32,926 bases of DNA from Akkermansiaceae bacterium (lineage in GTDB: Bacteria > Verrucomicrobiota > Verrucomicrobiia > Verrucomicrobiales > Akkermansiaceae): contig JAIPKB010000040.1 in assembly GCA_021733795.1 (NCBI GenBank), positions 1 through 32,926 on the forward strand. Direction: 5' to 3'. Positions within the stretch are counted from its first letter, which is position 1, and each line of letters begins with the position of its first letter. The translations under genes and the position numbers were made by a program. Shown here piece by piece: positions 9,158 to 16,902 of this stretch. The notes beneath the pieces were generated by a model, which was given only the letters and a program-made list of their open reading frames with translations, was not told the origin of the DNA and did not search any database.

Positions 9158-9559
9158 TCAGAGCGGGATGAGGCAGGTTGCGTCCGGCCAGAGGGTGGAG
9201 AGGGATTCATCGAGCGTGGCCAGTTTGCCACGTTTGCGGCGGGCGAGTTCCGCCAACCAGGCATCGGTGACCTGCCGGTGGCCGGTGAGGCGGGTGGGGT
9301 CGATGTCCGAGTAGGAAAAACCCTCCAGCCATGATTGGTGTTTGGGATGCGCCCGATAGGCTTCGAGCGTGTGCCAAGCCGCGGCGGCACTGCGGTTGGC
9401 CGCCATCATCATGTGAATCCGGAGCAGGGTTCCTTCCGTGACCGGGCAGGTGGCAAAGTGCTCGATGGTCCGAAACCAGCGAAGACAGCGGGTCCGGTGG
9501 ACATGCTCGCAAATGGCCATGGCAACGAGCACGTTTCCATCCAGGAGGTAGGTGGTCAT
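9158..9559 (-). CDS. PIN-domain toxin (VapC-like ribonuclease)
   Basis: 133 residues, the full length of a PIN domain. The four acidic metal-binding positions are present: D7 (LLDGNVLVA), E42 (VTEGTLLR), D99 (VTDAWLAELA) and D117 (LATLDESL). Such proteins cleave RNA (often tRNA or rRNA) when freed from the antitoxin. The ATG overlaps the stop of the upstream RHH antitoxin gene by 4 bases (9556-9559), the standard toxin-antitoxin layout. The gene looks intact. Confidence 0.92.
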   Translation of the reverse strand: MTTYLLDGNVLVAMAICEHVHRTRCLRWFRTIEHFATCPVTEGTLLRIHMMMAANRSAAAAWHTLEAYRAHPKHQSWLEGFSYSDIDPTRLTGHRQVTDAWLAELARRKRGKLATLDESLSTLWPDATCLIPL

Positions 9560-9864
9560 TGTCTTGGCGGAATTGTGCCGGTGCCGGGCAACGCCCCATG
9601 TCGGATGTCATCATCCTCGGTGGCCTGTTGGACATCCTCGTTGGTCAGAGCGGTTCCTCTCCCGCGCACCACCGGGAGCTGTGTTTCCGGATCGATTCGA
9701 AAATCCGCGTCGGGCGCGGCACCTGTCCGAGCAGTATCCGCGCCACCTGACACCCGGCGGCGCAGCAAGTCGCCGACGGCTTTGCTGATGGATGTTCTCT
9801 GCAAAAGCGCGTGAGTTCGCGCCATCGCGTAGAGGTCATCGTCGAGGTTGATCGTCAGTCTCAT
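9556..9864 (-). CDS. ribbon-helix-helix antitoxin
   Basis: 102 residues from the ATG at 9864. The first 40 residues form a ribbon-helix-helix domain (MRLTINLDDDLYAMARTHAL, then SISKAVGDLLRRR), which binds DNA as a dimer and autoregulates the operon. The C-terminal part is rich in Asp/Glu/Pro and should wrap the PIN toxin encoded next. An ATG at 9876 would add four residues. The 9864 start was preferred because the RHH strand normally begins almost at the N-terminus and because TTGACA-N17-CATGGT ends 7 bases before it. No Shine-Dalgarno sequence is visible for either start. Confidence 0.88.
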   Translation of the reverse strand: MRLTINLDDDLYAMARTHALLQRTSISKAVGDLLRRRVSGGADTARTGAAPDADFRIDPETQLPVVRGRGTALTNEDVQQATEDDDIRHGALPGTGTIPPRQ

Positions 9865-9871
9865 GCGTTGA

Positions 9872-9900
9872 ACCATGGTGCATTGGTGCGATGGTGTCAA
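9872..9900 (-). promoter_or_regulatory. probable promoter and operator of the RHH/PIN operon
   Basis: On the minus strand a perfect TTGACA (9895-9900) is followed by a 17-base spacer and CATGGT (9872-9877, 3 of 6 matches to a -10), then 7 bases and the ATG at 9864. Overlaid on it are three contiguous 8-bp direct repeats, read on the plus strand as CCATGGTG (9873-9880), CATTGGTG (9881-9888) and CGATGGTG (9889-9896). RHH repressors often bind tandem short direct repeats, so this is a plausible autoregulatory operator. The -10 is weak. Confidence 0.45.
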
Positions 9901-10018
9901 ACGGAAAATCAGGAAATTGTTCGAGCGGTGCTTCAATCTCAAGGGATGCTCAAACATTTGGAAGAATTGCCAGACGGAACCTCAAAGATGGCAATCACCG
10001 GGAGGTCCGGGGAGGTTG

Positions 10019-10165
10019 TTACCAGAGGGTGGTGATGGCGGGGTAGGTGGAGATGATGTCATCGGAGGTGATGATGGTGAGGTGGTGGATCATGGCGGAA
10101 AACCCCTTGCCGCCATTCTGCAGGGCCAGCAAAGCACAGGTATCGAGCAGGCAGTGCGGATTCAT
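10019..10165 (-). pseudogene. PIN-domain toxin remnant with in-frame internal deletion
   Basis: This 48-codon frame starts at an ATG (10165) overlapping the Phd antitoxin stop by 4 bases, exactly where a toxin gene should begin. Its N-terminus LLDTCALLALQNGGKG matches the first strand and helix of a PIN toxin (first Asp at D8). It then passes directly into IHHLTIITSDDIISTYP and TTLW, the typical last strand and end of a PIN protein. Normal PIN toxins have about 120-135 residues, so about 80 residues, including the middle acidic sites, are missing without a frameshift. Some small-peptide function cannot be excluded, but nuclease activity should be lost. Confidence 0.75.
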
Positions 10166-10413
10166 CGGCATTCCTCCGGCCATTCGTCTTCGCTTGCTGG
10201 TTCGGTGGGGTCATATCCGGGAGCGAAGGTGACGCACAAGGCGGGGTCAGGAACCAAGCGGCGAACCGGCTTGGCTGGACCCGGTCGACGGCGGATGATT
10301 TCCGCCACTTCCTTGCCGTTGCGGCAGATCACGACGACCTCGTCATTTTCCTCGACGGCTTTGACCAAGGCGGAAAGGCGGCTTTTGGCTTCGTGCATGT
10401 TGGCGGTGATCAT
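10162..10413 (-). CDS. Phd/YefM-type antitoxin
   Basis: 83 residues. The N-terminal half (MITANMHEAKSRLSALVKAV, then DEVVVICRNGKEVAEIIRR) is the Phd fold, which binds DNA and represses its own operon. The short acidic C-terminus (EPASEDEWPEECR) would neutralise the toxin. The following toxin gene is only a remnant (10019-10165), so the antitoxin is now an orphan. It may persist as a regulator or protect against a related toxin elsewhere in the genome. The ATG at 10413 is supported by a promoter ending 8 bases upstream. Confidence 0.9.
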   Translation of the reverse strand: MITANMHEAKSRLSALVKAVEENDEVVVICRNGKEVAEIIRRRPGPAKPVRRLVPDPALCVTFAPGYDPTEPASEDEWPEECR

Positions 10414-10421
10414 GGTGGACT

Positions 10422-10450
10422 AGGTTAGCTAAGGACGAGCGGTTTGTCAA
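10422..10450 (-). promoter_or_regulatory. promoter of the Phd antitoxin operon
   Basis: Minus strand: TTGACA (10445-10450), a 17-base spacer, TAACCT (10422-10427), then 8 bases to the ATG at 10413. The predicted transcription start falls at or within a base or two of the start codon, implying a leaderless mRNA. The -35 is perfect; the -10 matches at 3 of 6 positions. Confidence 0.55.
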
Positions 10451-10550
10451 GGGGATTTGTGGAGGTTCCAGGTGCCGCCGAGGCACGTGCTGCTTTCTGA
10501 ATTCCTGCATCAACCCCGTTTTCCAAGACCGGCCGGAAGCCCAATACTGT

Positions 10551-11219
10551 TCAATTAGGCGCAGACGTGGGGATTTTATAAAGCCGGAAGTTGGAGAAAT
10601 ACGATTTACCAGCTTTCATCGTCGCGCCGTAGCTGACGACCTTCACCGAGATGAACTCGGGTATCTGGTCTTTTCCCGCGACCCGCACCTTTCCAGGCAC
10701 GGTGAACTCGCGACTGGCGGTGGTCCAGATTTTCGAATTGCCGGGCGGCGAGGGCACCTGCGCCCGGTAGCACATGATCAACGCGGGCCGCCCCGCTGCC
10801 GGAGCGCGGCGGAAAATCGTGCGCTTCTGTCCCGGATTCGGGTCGCTGCACCAGGCTTCCGCGTGGATCTTGGCGGAAAAATCCCAGGTCATGCAATCGA
10901 CCTCGATCCGGTAGCTGGCACCCGGTTCCACCGGCACCGGCACGCTTTCCAGCTTGCCGCCCTGATTGCCCGCAATCCCCGGCGGCAAGTCCAGCATCAC
11001 CGCCCGGCGTCCACCCGCCTGTTCCTGAGGTGCCATTTTCACATAGGGCGCGTTGTCCTTGTAAAACGCCTCATCGGGAAACGCGGTCAACCAGCCATGC
11101 AGCGGGTTGTCACCTGTGAAGCCACCGTTTGGCAGCAGATTTTTTTCGGCAGCCAGGGCGGAACCCGAGACCACGGCCAGCGCCATCAGGGCGGCAGTGA
11201 GATGTTGTTTGGATTGCAT
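10551..11219 (-). CDS. exported protein with carbohydrate-binding-like domain
   Basis: 222 residues from the ATG at 11219, which puts the signal peptide at the N-terminus (LTAALMALAVVSGSALAAEK). An upstream in-frame start would place 30 mostly charged residues before it. The mature part begins NLLPNGGFTG followed by LHGWLTAFPDE, the usual opening of galactose-binding-like jelly-roll domains (CBM4/9 or discoidin-like). It continues with beta-strands and no visible catalytic motif. The gene stands alone downstream of menE. A sugar-binding or cell-surface role is inferred only from fold resemblance. Confidence 0.68.
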   Translation of the reverse strand: MQSKQHLTAALMALAVVSGSALAAEKNLLPNGGFTGDNPLHGWLTAFPDEAFYKDNAPYVKMAPQEQAGGRRAVMLDLPPGIAGNQGGKLESVPVPVEPGASYRIEVDCMTWDFSAKIHAEAWCSDPNPGQKRTIFRRAPAAGRPALIMCYRAQVPSPPGNSKIWTTASREFTVPGKVRVAGKDQIPEFISVKVVSYGATMKAGKSYFSNFRLYKIPTSAPN

Positions 11220-11351
11220 ATCAGCGTCGAATCCCCGCCACACTGCGGGCAGGCACCGGAAACATGAACCATAACCGGTGACCCGTCGAGACCTGAATCG
11301 GGAAATCAACGGTTGATGGAGACCTCCTGCTTTCCCCCGGTGAATGAACCC

Positions 11352-12470
11352 TCAAATTTTTCTAATCCATTCCGCGAGTTCGGCCCGGCGGATCTTGCCG
11401 ATGGGACTGCGCGGCAGCGCCGGCAGCCTAACCGGATTCTGCAAGCGCCGGAACCCGGGTGCCCGGAGGTGATACTCCGCCAGCACGGCCGCGATCACCC
11501 GCGGCGGCACCGCGTCCTCGAATACCGGCACCAACCGATGCTCCGCCCGCGCATCCGGCACCGCCACCACCACAAACTGTCCGGCCCGCAAACCGCCCCG
11601 CGCGCCATCCAACAATTCCTCCTCGATCCGTTCCGGGTCCACCAACTCCCCCAGCACCTTGACCGCCGTGTCCATCCGCCCCAGCGGTGTGAGGCGGCCA
11701 TCGGCAATCGCGCCGCGGTCGGCAGTGACATGCCATTCGCCGCGCCGCGGTTCGAATCGCCACTCGTCGCCGACGTGCACGAGGGTACCGGAAAACAACG
11801 CGGGACCGGCGATCTCAAGCCGCCCCACGGCATCCGCCCGTACGCGCCAGATCGGCAGCACCTCGAACGCCGCGGGTTCATACGATTTTTCTAGTAGTTC
11901 CAAACCCTGGGTGGCGATTTGCGAGCCGGCCTCGGTCATCCCATAGCTGGCGAGCACCGGCCAGCCCAGCGCGCGCGCGGACCGTCCGGCTTCCCCGGCC
12001 AGCCGCCCGCCGCCCACCACCACCGCCCGCAGGGCCGGCGGCGCGGCGACCCCGGAAGCGGTTAGATCGTGCACCTGCGCCGGCACCAGCGAGGTGTGGG
12101 TCACTTCGTGTTTCACCAACCAATCCCGAAATCCGGCCGCCTGCCAGCGGGGTTCGAAAGTCCGGTAGCGGCAGCCCGCCTCGAACGCCCGCGCCAGCAC
12201 GCCGAACCCACCGACGTGATACCACGGCAGCGCCAGCCCCCAGCACGAGTCCGCCGTCACCCGCAGGTGGGCGTTCACCGCCGCAGCGGACAGCAGCAGC
12301 GCCTCCTTGGACAAGGCCAGCCACTTCGGCGGACCGCTGCTGCCCGAACTCTCGAACAACACCTGACCCGCCAACTCCTCCAACTCGGGAAGTCCGCCGG
12401 CAAACCCCGCCGGTGCCAACGGCCGGTCATCGGCCCAGAATCCCGGATCCCTCAGTAGCTTTGCGTCCAT
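11352..12470 (-). CDS. menE: o-succinylbenzoate-CoA ligase MenE
   Basis: 372 residues, a compact ANL-superfamily ligase that activates o-succinylbenzoate with ATP and CoA in menaquinone synthesis. Visible motifs are the P-loop SSGSSGPPKW (41-50), LPWYHVGGFGVL, the adenylate-binding SYGMTEAGSQIA, the hinge region LGRMDTAVKVLGE and the C-terminal SPIGKIRR bearing the catalytic lysine. The length is short for ANL enzymes but usual for MenE of this type. Its start overlaps the menC end by 19 bases, so the two genes are co-transcribed and probably coupled. The identification rests on the motifs and on the adjacent menC. Confidence 0.9.
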   Translation of the reverse strand: MDAKLLRDPGFWADDRPLAPAGFAGGLPELEELAGQVLFESSGSSGPPKWLALSKEALLLSAAAVNAHLRVTADSCWGLALPWYHVGGFGVLARAFEAGCRYRTFEPRWQAAGFRDWLVKHEVTHTSLVPAQVHDLTASGVAAPPALRAVVVGGGRLAGEAGRSARALGWPVLASYGMTEAGSQIATQGLELLEKSYEPAAFEVLPIWRVRADAVGRLEIAGPALFSGTLVHVGDEWRFEPRRGEWHVTADRGAIADGRLTPLGRMDTAVKVLGELVDPERIEEELLDGARGGLRAGQFVVVAVPDARAEHRLVPVFEDAVPPRVIAAVLAEYHLRAPGFRRLQNPVRLPALPRSPIGKIRRAELAEWIRKI

Positions 12471-13423
12471 GGCAGTGCATCCAACAAGTCGTCAAACCCC
12501 AACCCGGTCCCCGGCGGCGGTTGGAACACCGGCGACCATGGACCCAATAACTCGGAAAAGGCATCGGGTTGGAACAAATGATGGGTTTGCAACCCGCACA
12601 CCCCCGGCAGGCCGGGAAACTGCAAGCCCAACCGGGCCGCCTCCCAAGCCGCGAACGCCTGGCCCAACGGATGATCCATATAACTGGTCAGTACCACCCG
12701 CTGGCGGTTCCGCAGCGCCGCTTCCGCCAGCGGCAGTGGTTCGTCCACCGCCGGCTTGATGATCAATACCTTGGCGCCGATGCTCAGTGGGCTGGCCTCC
12801 CGGTCGACCGCCAGACAGACCCCGGTCCGGCGGCGAAACTCCACCCACTCGCCCTCCGCATAGGGAAACGGATCCTCCACAAAATCCACTGCCCGCCGGG
12901 CCGCATCCGGCAATCCTGCCAGTAAGCCGGCCACCTGGGCGGCGGTGGCGGATTCATTGAAATCCAGCCGCCAGCGCAGGTTCGGATATTCCTGTGCCAT
13001 GGCCGATAGAAACGCCGCTTCCTTGCGCGCCTCACCGGCGCATTTGAGTTTTACCACCTCGAACCCCGCTGCCACCGCCGCGTCCAGCGCGGCAGGATCC
13101 GGCGCGGAAAGGGTGGCGTGGCTGCGCGGCACCTCCATTTCCTCGAACAACGACTCCTCGTGGCTGCGCGCCGCAGAGTCGAATTGCACGCAGCGCAGCG
13201 CCCGCCGCACGATCGGCCAGCGCCGGGCCTCCGCCAGATCTGCCAGGCATTTCGCCAGCGGCGGGTCGCCGAGTTCCGGCCATGGATGGATGCAACCATA
13301 GCCCCCGCCCAACCGGATCAGCGCCCCCTCAAACTCCCGCCGCCCGGACATGGCATTGAGAAACCCCTTCGCCCGCAGGCGGTAAAGTGAAATTTGCGGC
13401 TTGTCGTCGGGAAGAAAGATCAT
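12452..13423 (-). CDS. menC: o-succinylbenzoate synthase MenC (enolase superfamily)
   Basis: 323 residues from the ATG at 13423. It dehydrates SHCHC to o-succinylbenzoate, the substrate of MenE encoded next. The enolase-superfamily active-site pattern is intact: KLK (K125, K127), metal ligands D154 (RLDFNES), E183 (VEDP) and D207 (AVDRE), and K223 (IIKPA). The start was chosen because conserved sequence (ISLYRLRAKGF) begins within ten residues; an upstream in-frame start would add 26 unconserved residues. The other menaquinone genes are outside the window. Confidence 0.88.
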   Translation of the reverse strand: MIFLPDDKPQISLYRLRAKGFLNAMSGRREFEGALIRLGGGYGCIHPWPELGDPPLAKCLADLAEARRWPIVRRALRCVQFDSAARSHEESLFEEMEVPRSHATLSAPDPAALDAAVAAGFEVVKLKCAGEARKEAAFLSAMAQEYPNLRWRLDFNESATAAQVAGLLAGLPDAARRAVDFVEDPFPYAEGEWVEFRRRTGVCLAVDREASPLSIGAKVLIIKPAVDEPLPLAEAALRNRQRVVLTSYMDHPLGQAFAAWEAARLGLQFPGLPGVCGLQTHHLFQPDAFSELLGPWSPVFQPPPGTGLGFDDLLDALPWTQSY

Positions 13424-13647
13424 GGAATGGGCGGGCGCTGGCCTCGTGCAGACTGCCTCCCCGGCCACCGAATGACAAGACTTTTGCGGCGCGGCCTTCA
13501 CCCCCGGGAGGATCGGTTAAAGCCTTGACCCAGGTAGGGTGAGGGAGAGCCCCACTCACTTGCCCCGATCTGAGGGAACTGCTTTGAATTTCGCGATGAC
13601 GGCTGCAATTGGCTTCACATTTCCCGGCATTGGGCTAAGCCGGTCCC

Positions 13648-13719
13648 GTGTCCTGGCTGTTTCTCTCCATCGCGTCCGCCTTTTTGCTCGGATTGTATGA
13701 CAAAGACCTGCTGTCGTGA
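13648..13719 (+). pseudogene. 5' scrap of a DMT/EamA-type transporter gene
   Basis: From a GTG at 13648, 23 codons read VSWLFLSIASAFLLGLYD and then KDLLS and stop. The first 18 residues look like the opening transmembrane helix of DMT/EamA permeases (W-L-F-L-S, then LLGLYD). The rest of the permease is absent; the frame stops at once and the next gene on this strand is the ECF sigma gene. The 409 bases between menC (start 13423) and the sigma gene (start 13832) hold no other gene I can support. Short length limits certainty. Confidence 0.4.
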
Positions 13720-13831
13720 ACTGCGGAACTTGCGGCGCAGCCAACGGGCGACCGCAACTTCCGCCAAGATTTCCGGTTTACATGGCGTCATGTCCGGCGC
13801 AGCATCGCTCGCACCACCTGTTGCTTTGATC

Positions 13832-14431
13832 ATGGAAACGGAGTCCACGCCATTTCCAGGCGATGAAGATTCGCTTGATGTCGCGTTGATGGCCCGCATC
13901 GGTGCGGGCGATCACGCGGCTTTCCGCGCCCTGGTGGAACGGCATCAGGACGCGGTGGTGGGTACGGTCGCCAGGATGCTGGGGAACCCGGCGGATGCCG
14001 AAGATATCGGCCAACAGGTGTTTCTGCGGATCTGGCGCCACGCCAAGAGGTATCGGCCCGAAGCCAAGTTCACGACCTACCTTTTCACCATCACCCGCAA
14101 TCTGGTGTTCAACGAAACCCGGCGGCGGAGCCGACGCAAGGAGGTTTCCCCCGACGAGCGGGAGGAAATCTCTCATTTGCAGGTGGCGGCGGAATCCGCG
14201 CGGCAGCCGGATGCCGAACTGTTGCAGGCGGAATTGCAGCAGGCGGTGGATGCGGCGATCGCGGCGCTGCCGGAGGTCCAGCGGATGGCGGTGGTGCTGC
14301 GCCGCTACGAGCAAATGCCTTACGAGGAGATCGCCGAAGTGCTCAAGCTCTCGCTATCGGCCGTCAAAAGCCTGCTGTTTCGCGCCCGCGCCACCCTGCG
14401 CGAATCCCTGCGGAATTATCTCGATGAATGA
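13832..14431 (+). CDS. ECF (sigma-70 family) RNA polymerase sigma factor
   Basis: 199 residues from the ATG at 13832. Region 2 spans about residues 18-90 (DHAAFRALVERHQDAVVGTV, NPADAEDIGQQVFLRIWRHA, FTTYLFTITRNLVFNETRRR) and region 4 about 135-195 (LPEVQRMAVVLRRYEQMPYE, then IAEVLKLSLSAVKSLLFRARATL). It recruits RNA polymerase to a specific promoter set. No anti-sigma gene follows: the next gene converges from the other strand, 16 bases away. Upstream in-frame ATGs (13697, 13790) would add up to 45 residues that look like neighbouring non-coding sequence, so they were rejected. Confidence 0.87.
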   Translation: METESTPFPGDEDSLDVALMARIGAGDHAAFRALVERHQDAVVGTVARMLGNPADAEDIGQQVFLRIWRHAKRYRPEAKFTTYLFTITRNLVFNETRRRSRRKEVSPDEREEISHLQVAAESARQPDAELLQAELQQAVDAAIAALPEVQRMAVVLRRYEQMPYEEIAEVLKLSLSAVKSLLFRARATLRESLRNYLDE

Positions 14432-14447
14432 GCCGGCCAGCGGTCGT

Positions 14448-16103
14448 TCACAGGCTCAAATGATCGATGTAGCGGTCTTCGAACCCGTCGTGAAGGTTGA
14501 GTTCCACCACTTCGATCCGCGCCCGCAGGGCTTCCATTCCGGGTAGCACCGCGCGGTCGAGCACCGCCAGAATCGCGCCACCGAGCGAGGTGTTTCCCAC
14601 CACCGTCACCTGTTCGGTGGTGAATCCCGGCAGCAGGCCCATCGTGATCGCGTGGTTGATATCGATGTGCATCCCGAAGCCTCCGGCCAGATAAACGCGG
14701 CCCACTTCCGCCGCTGAAATACCGGTCACCTCCAGCAGGGTGTCGATGCCCGCTCCGATCGCGGCCTTGGCCTGCAACAACTGCGCCACATCCACCTCGC
14801 TGATCCGGGGGCCGTCGTCTCCGGTGCCCGCCTTGAGCCGCAGCGCGTATCCGTCCTCGGTTTCGATCCGGTATTCCGCCGGCACCTCCGGCCAGCGTTG
14901 GCGGTCGAAGCGACCGTTCTCCTGCAGCAGCCCGCAGGTCCGCCCGCAGGCCAGAAAATCCACATAGGCTGAGCCACACACCCCTGCCTCCGCCGTCACC
15001 GGACCACCGCCGATCACCTCCACCCCCAACGCAAACGGAGCCATCCCCAGATGGATGGTTTCCACCGCTCCCGCCTGGGCCCGGGTCCCTGATGACAGCC
15101 CCGCGCCCTCGAATGCCGGACCGGCGGCCGTCGCGCAACCGACCAGACGCCCCCCGGCGTGCAACACCACCTCGCCATTCGTCCCCATGTCCACCAGCAG
15201 GCTCGGCAAGTCGTCATAAACCATTCCGGTGGCATAAACTCCCGCTGTGAGATCCGCCCCCACGTAGGCGGAAAGCCCGGGCAGCAGTTGCCAGGGCAGG
15301 GCGGGATCGACGCCGCCGCCCGCCAGCCCGATTTCGGCGGCGGTGAGCCTCCGGCCTGCGAGAAACCGTGCGGTGAATGGCGCGATACCGAGCGAGGTCG
15401 GGTCTTCATCGGCCAGAATGTGGAGCATGGTGGTATTGCCGGCCAGCGCCACTCCCGCCAACCGGGACGCCGGACGCGCTGCCCGCTCGCAGGCTTTCGC
15501 CACCAGCGGAGCCAGGGTTTCCTCCACCAGTGCGCGCCGCATTGCCTGGCGCACGGTCGCCGAGGACGCCGCCCCGATCCGGGTCAGGACGTTGTCGCCA
15601 AACCGGATCTGCGCGTTGAAACCGCCGGCCCGGGACAACACCGTGCCGGTCGTTAGATCCACCAGCATCACCACCACCGTGGTCGTGCCCAGGTCCACCG
15701 CCAGCGCGAGGTCGCGCTCGGGGGTGGCCGCGAACAGCGGGTCCAGGTGATAGGGAACGTTGAGTTCGAAGGTTTCACCCACCTGCGGAGCCAGCCCGAT
15801 CCGCGCTCCCTCGGGGATGCCCAGGACCACGCTGGATCCGGGCACCAGGCGCATCCTGCACGAACGCACCATCCCGCCGGCCGTTACCCGGGTCCCCTCG
15901 GCGGCATCCACCAGTTCACCCTCGAGGAGTTCCACCAGGCAGCCCTTGCACCAGCCGCGCTGACCGCAGCGGGCGTTGAGCGGCACCTCGTGCAGCGCCA
16001 GTAGGTCGGTTAGGCTGCGGTCCAGCAGGCCTGCGGCAACCGTGACGTGGCGGCGGCTGCCCGCAGGAGATCCGGTTTCAAAAAACAATTCGGCGGCGGA
16101 CAT
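14448..16103 (-). CDS. RACo-like reductive activator of corrinoid proteins (2Fe-2S + ASKHA ATPase)
   Basis: 551 residues from the ATG at 16103. The N-terminus is a plant-type ferredoxin domain with four cysteines, C46, C52, C55 and C82 (ARCGQRGWCKGC and VRSCRM). A linker leads to an actin-like ASKHA domain (DUF4445 family): phosphate-1 LALAVDLGTTTVVVML near residue 135, GNTTMLHI, LVDMGTNGEVVLHA, and the C-terminal VYLAGGFGMHIDINHAITMG. Proteins of this family (RACo, RamA-related) use ATP to drive reduction of inactive Co(II) corrinoid proteins to Co(I). It follows the DUF1638 gene by 28 bases. No corrinoid protein or methyltransferase is encoded nearby, so the partner must lie elsewhere. Confidence 0.88.
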   Translation of the reverse strand: MSAAELFFETGSPAGSRRHVTVAAGLLDRSLTDLLALHEVPLNARCGQRGWCKGCLVELLEGELVDAAEGTRVTAGGMVRSCRMRLVPGSSVVLGIPEGARIGLAPQVGETFELNVPYHLDPLFAATPERDLALAVDLGTTTVVVMLVDLTTGTVLSRAGGFNAQIRFGDNVLTRIGAASSATVRQAMRRALVEETLAPLVAKACERAARPASRLAGVALAGNTTMLHILADEDPTSLGIAPFTARFLAGRRLTAAEIGLAGGGVDPALPWQLLPGLSAYVGADLTAGVYATGMVYDDLPSLLVDMGTNGEVVLHAGGRLVGCATAAGPAFEGAGLSSGTRAQAGAVETIHLGMAPFALGVEVIGGGPVTAEAGVCGSAYVDFLACGRTCGLLQENGRFDRQRWPEVPAEYRIETEDGYALRLKAGTGDDGPRISEVDVAQLLQAKAAIGAGIDTLLEVTGISAAEVGRVYLAGGFGMHIDINHAITMGLLPGFTTEQVTVVGNTSLGGAILAVLDRAVLPGMEALRARIEVVELNLHDGFEDRYIDHLSL

Positions 16104-16131
16104 GACAAGGGTGGTTTCCGTCGATTGGGTG

Positions 16132-16878
16132 TTAGATCGGCTCCGAGCGCATGATCGCCGCATCCGGCGAGTGGACCAGGCGGTGGCCGGGTTCGATGAT
16201 CTGGAACCGGTCGGTGTCCCAGGCCCCCCACACCAGATCCCGCAGCCAGGCGAGGTTTCCCTGCACCCGCTCGTAGTTCCATCCGAGGTGTTTCGCGCAC
16301 TCCGCGGTGTAGCCGGCGTCCCGTTCGGTTTCCGGCGTGCCGTGATCGATGTAGGCGGCGGTGTCATAGGACGCCCACATCGCAACCTCGCTTTCCAACA
16401 GAAAGTCCACATCCTCCGGATCGAAGCGTTGGGAGAGATCCTCCCGCAGCGCGGCCTCCCGTTCCGGCCCGGGCACCCGGCGGGCGCGGTTCCATCCGGG
16501 GGTGTAGTAGTAGCACCCGGGGCAGGCCGCCTGCCGTTGGTCGAACCATTCGCGATCCCCCAACAACACCGCCCGGCAGTCGTGGGCCCGTGGAATCACC
16601 AGCCGGTGGCGGGCGGAATGGAGGTTGGTGGTGCCACAACCGCACAACCCGTAAACCAGCGCGATGGCCTCGATGTCCTGGCGGGACTCCCATTCGGTGA
16701 TGACTTTCTGCAGCTCCACCCGCATCACATCCGGTCGGTCATGAAGGCCCATTTCCAATATCCTCCGGTCCACCACATGATCGGCTCCAACCTCGGCCAG
16801 CGCCAGTTCCTGCTCGAAGACATCGCACACCAGCAAGGCCAGCGCCGGTGGCGGATTGGGGGGGATAATTGGATTCAT
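16132..16878 (-). CDS. DUF1638 family protein
   Basis: 248 residues, cytoplasmic. The recognisable core contains VYGLCGCGTTNL (C79, C81), IPRAHDC (C101) and ACPGCYYYTPGW (C119, C122). This cysteine set could bind metal or a cofactor. DUF1638 genes are commonly found beside RACo-like activators and corrinoid methyltransferase genes in methylotrophic and acetogenic organisms; their biochemical role is not established to my knowledge. Here the gene sits between the AraC-type regulator (24-base gap) and the RACo-like gene (28-base gap), in one transcript. Confidence 0.85.
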   Translation of the reverse strand: MNPIIPPNPPPALALLVCDVFEQELALAEVGADHVVDRRILEMGLHDRPDVMRVELQKVITEWESRQDIEAIALVYGLCGCGTTNLHSARHRLVIPRAHDCRAVLLGDREWFDQRQAACPGCYYYTPGWNRARRVPGPEREAALREDLSQRFDPEDVDFLLESEVAMWASYDTAAYIDHGTPETERDAGYTAECAKHLGWNYERVQGNLAWLRDLVWGAWDTDRFQIIEPGHRLVHSPDAAIMRSEPI

Positions 16879-16902
16879 GGGAGTATTGATAGATAATGTG
16901 GC

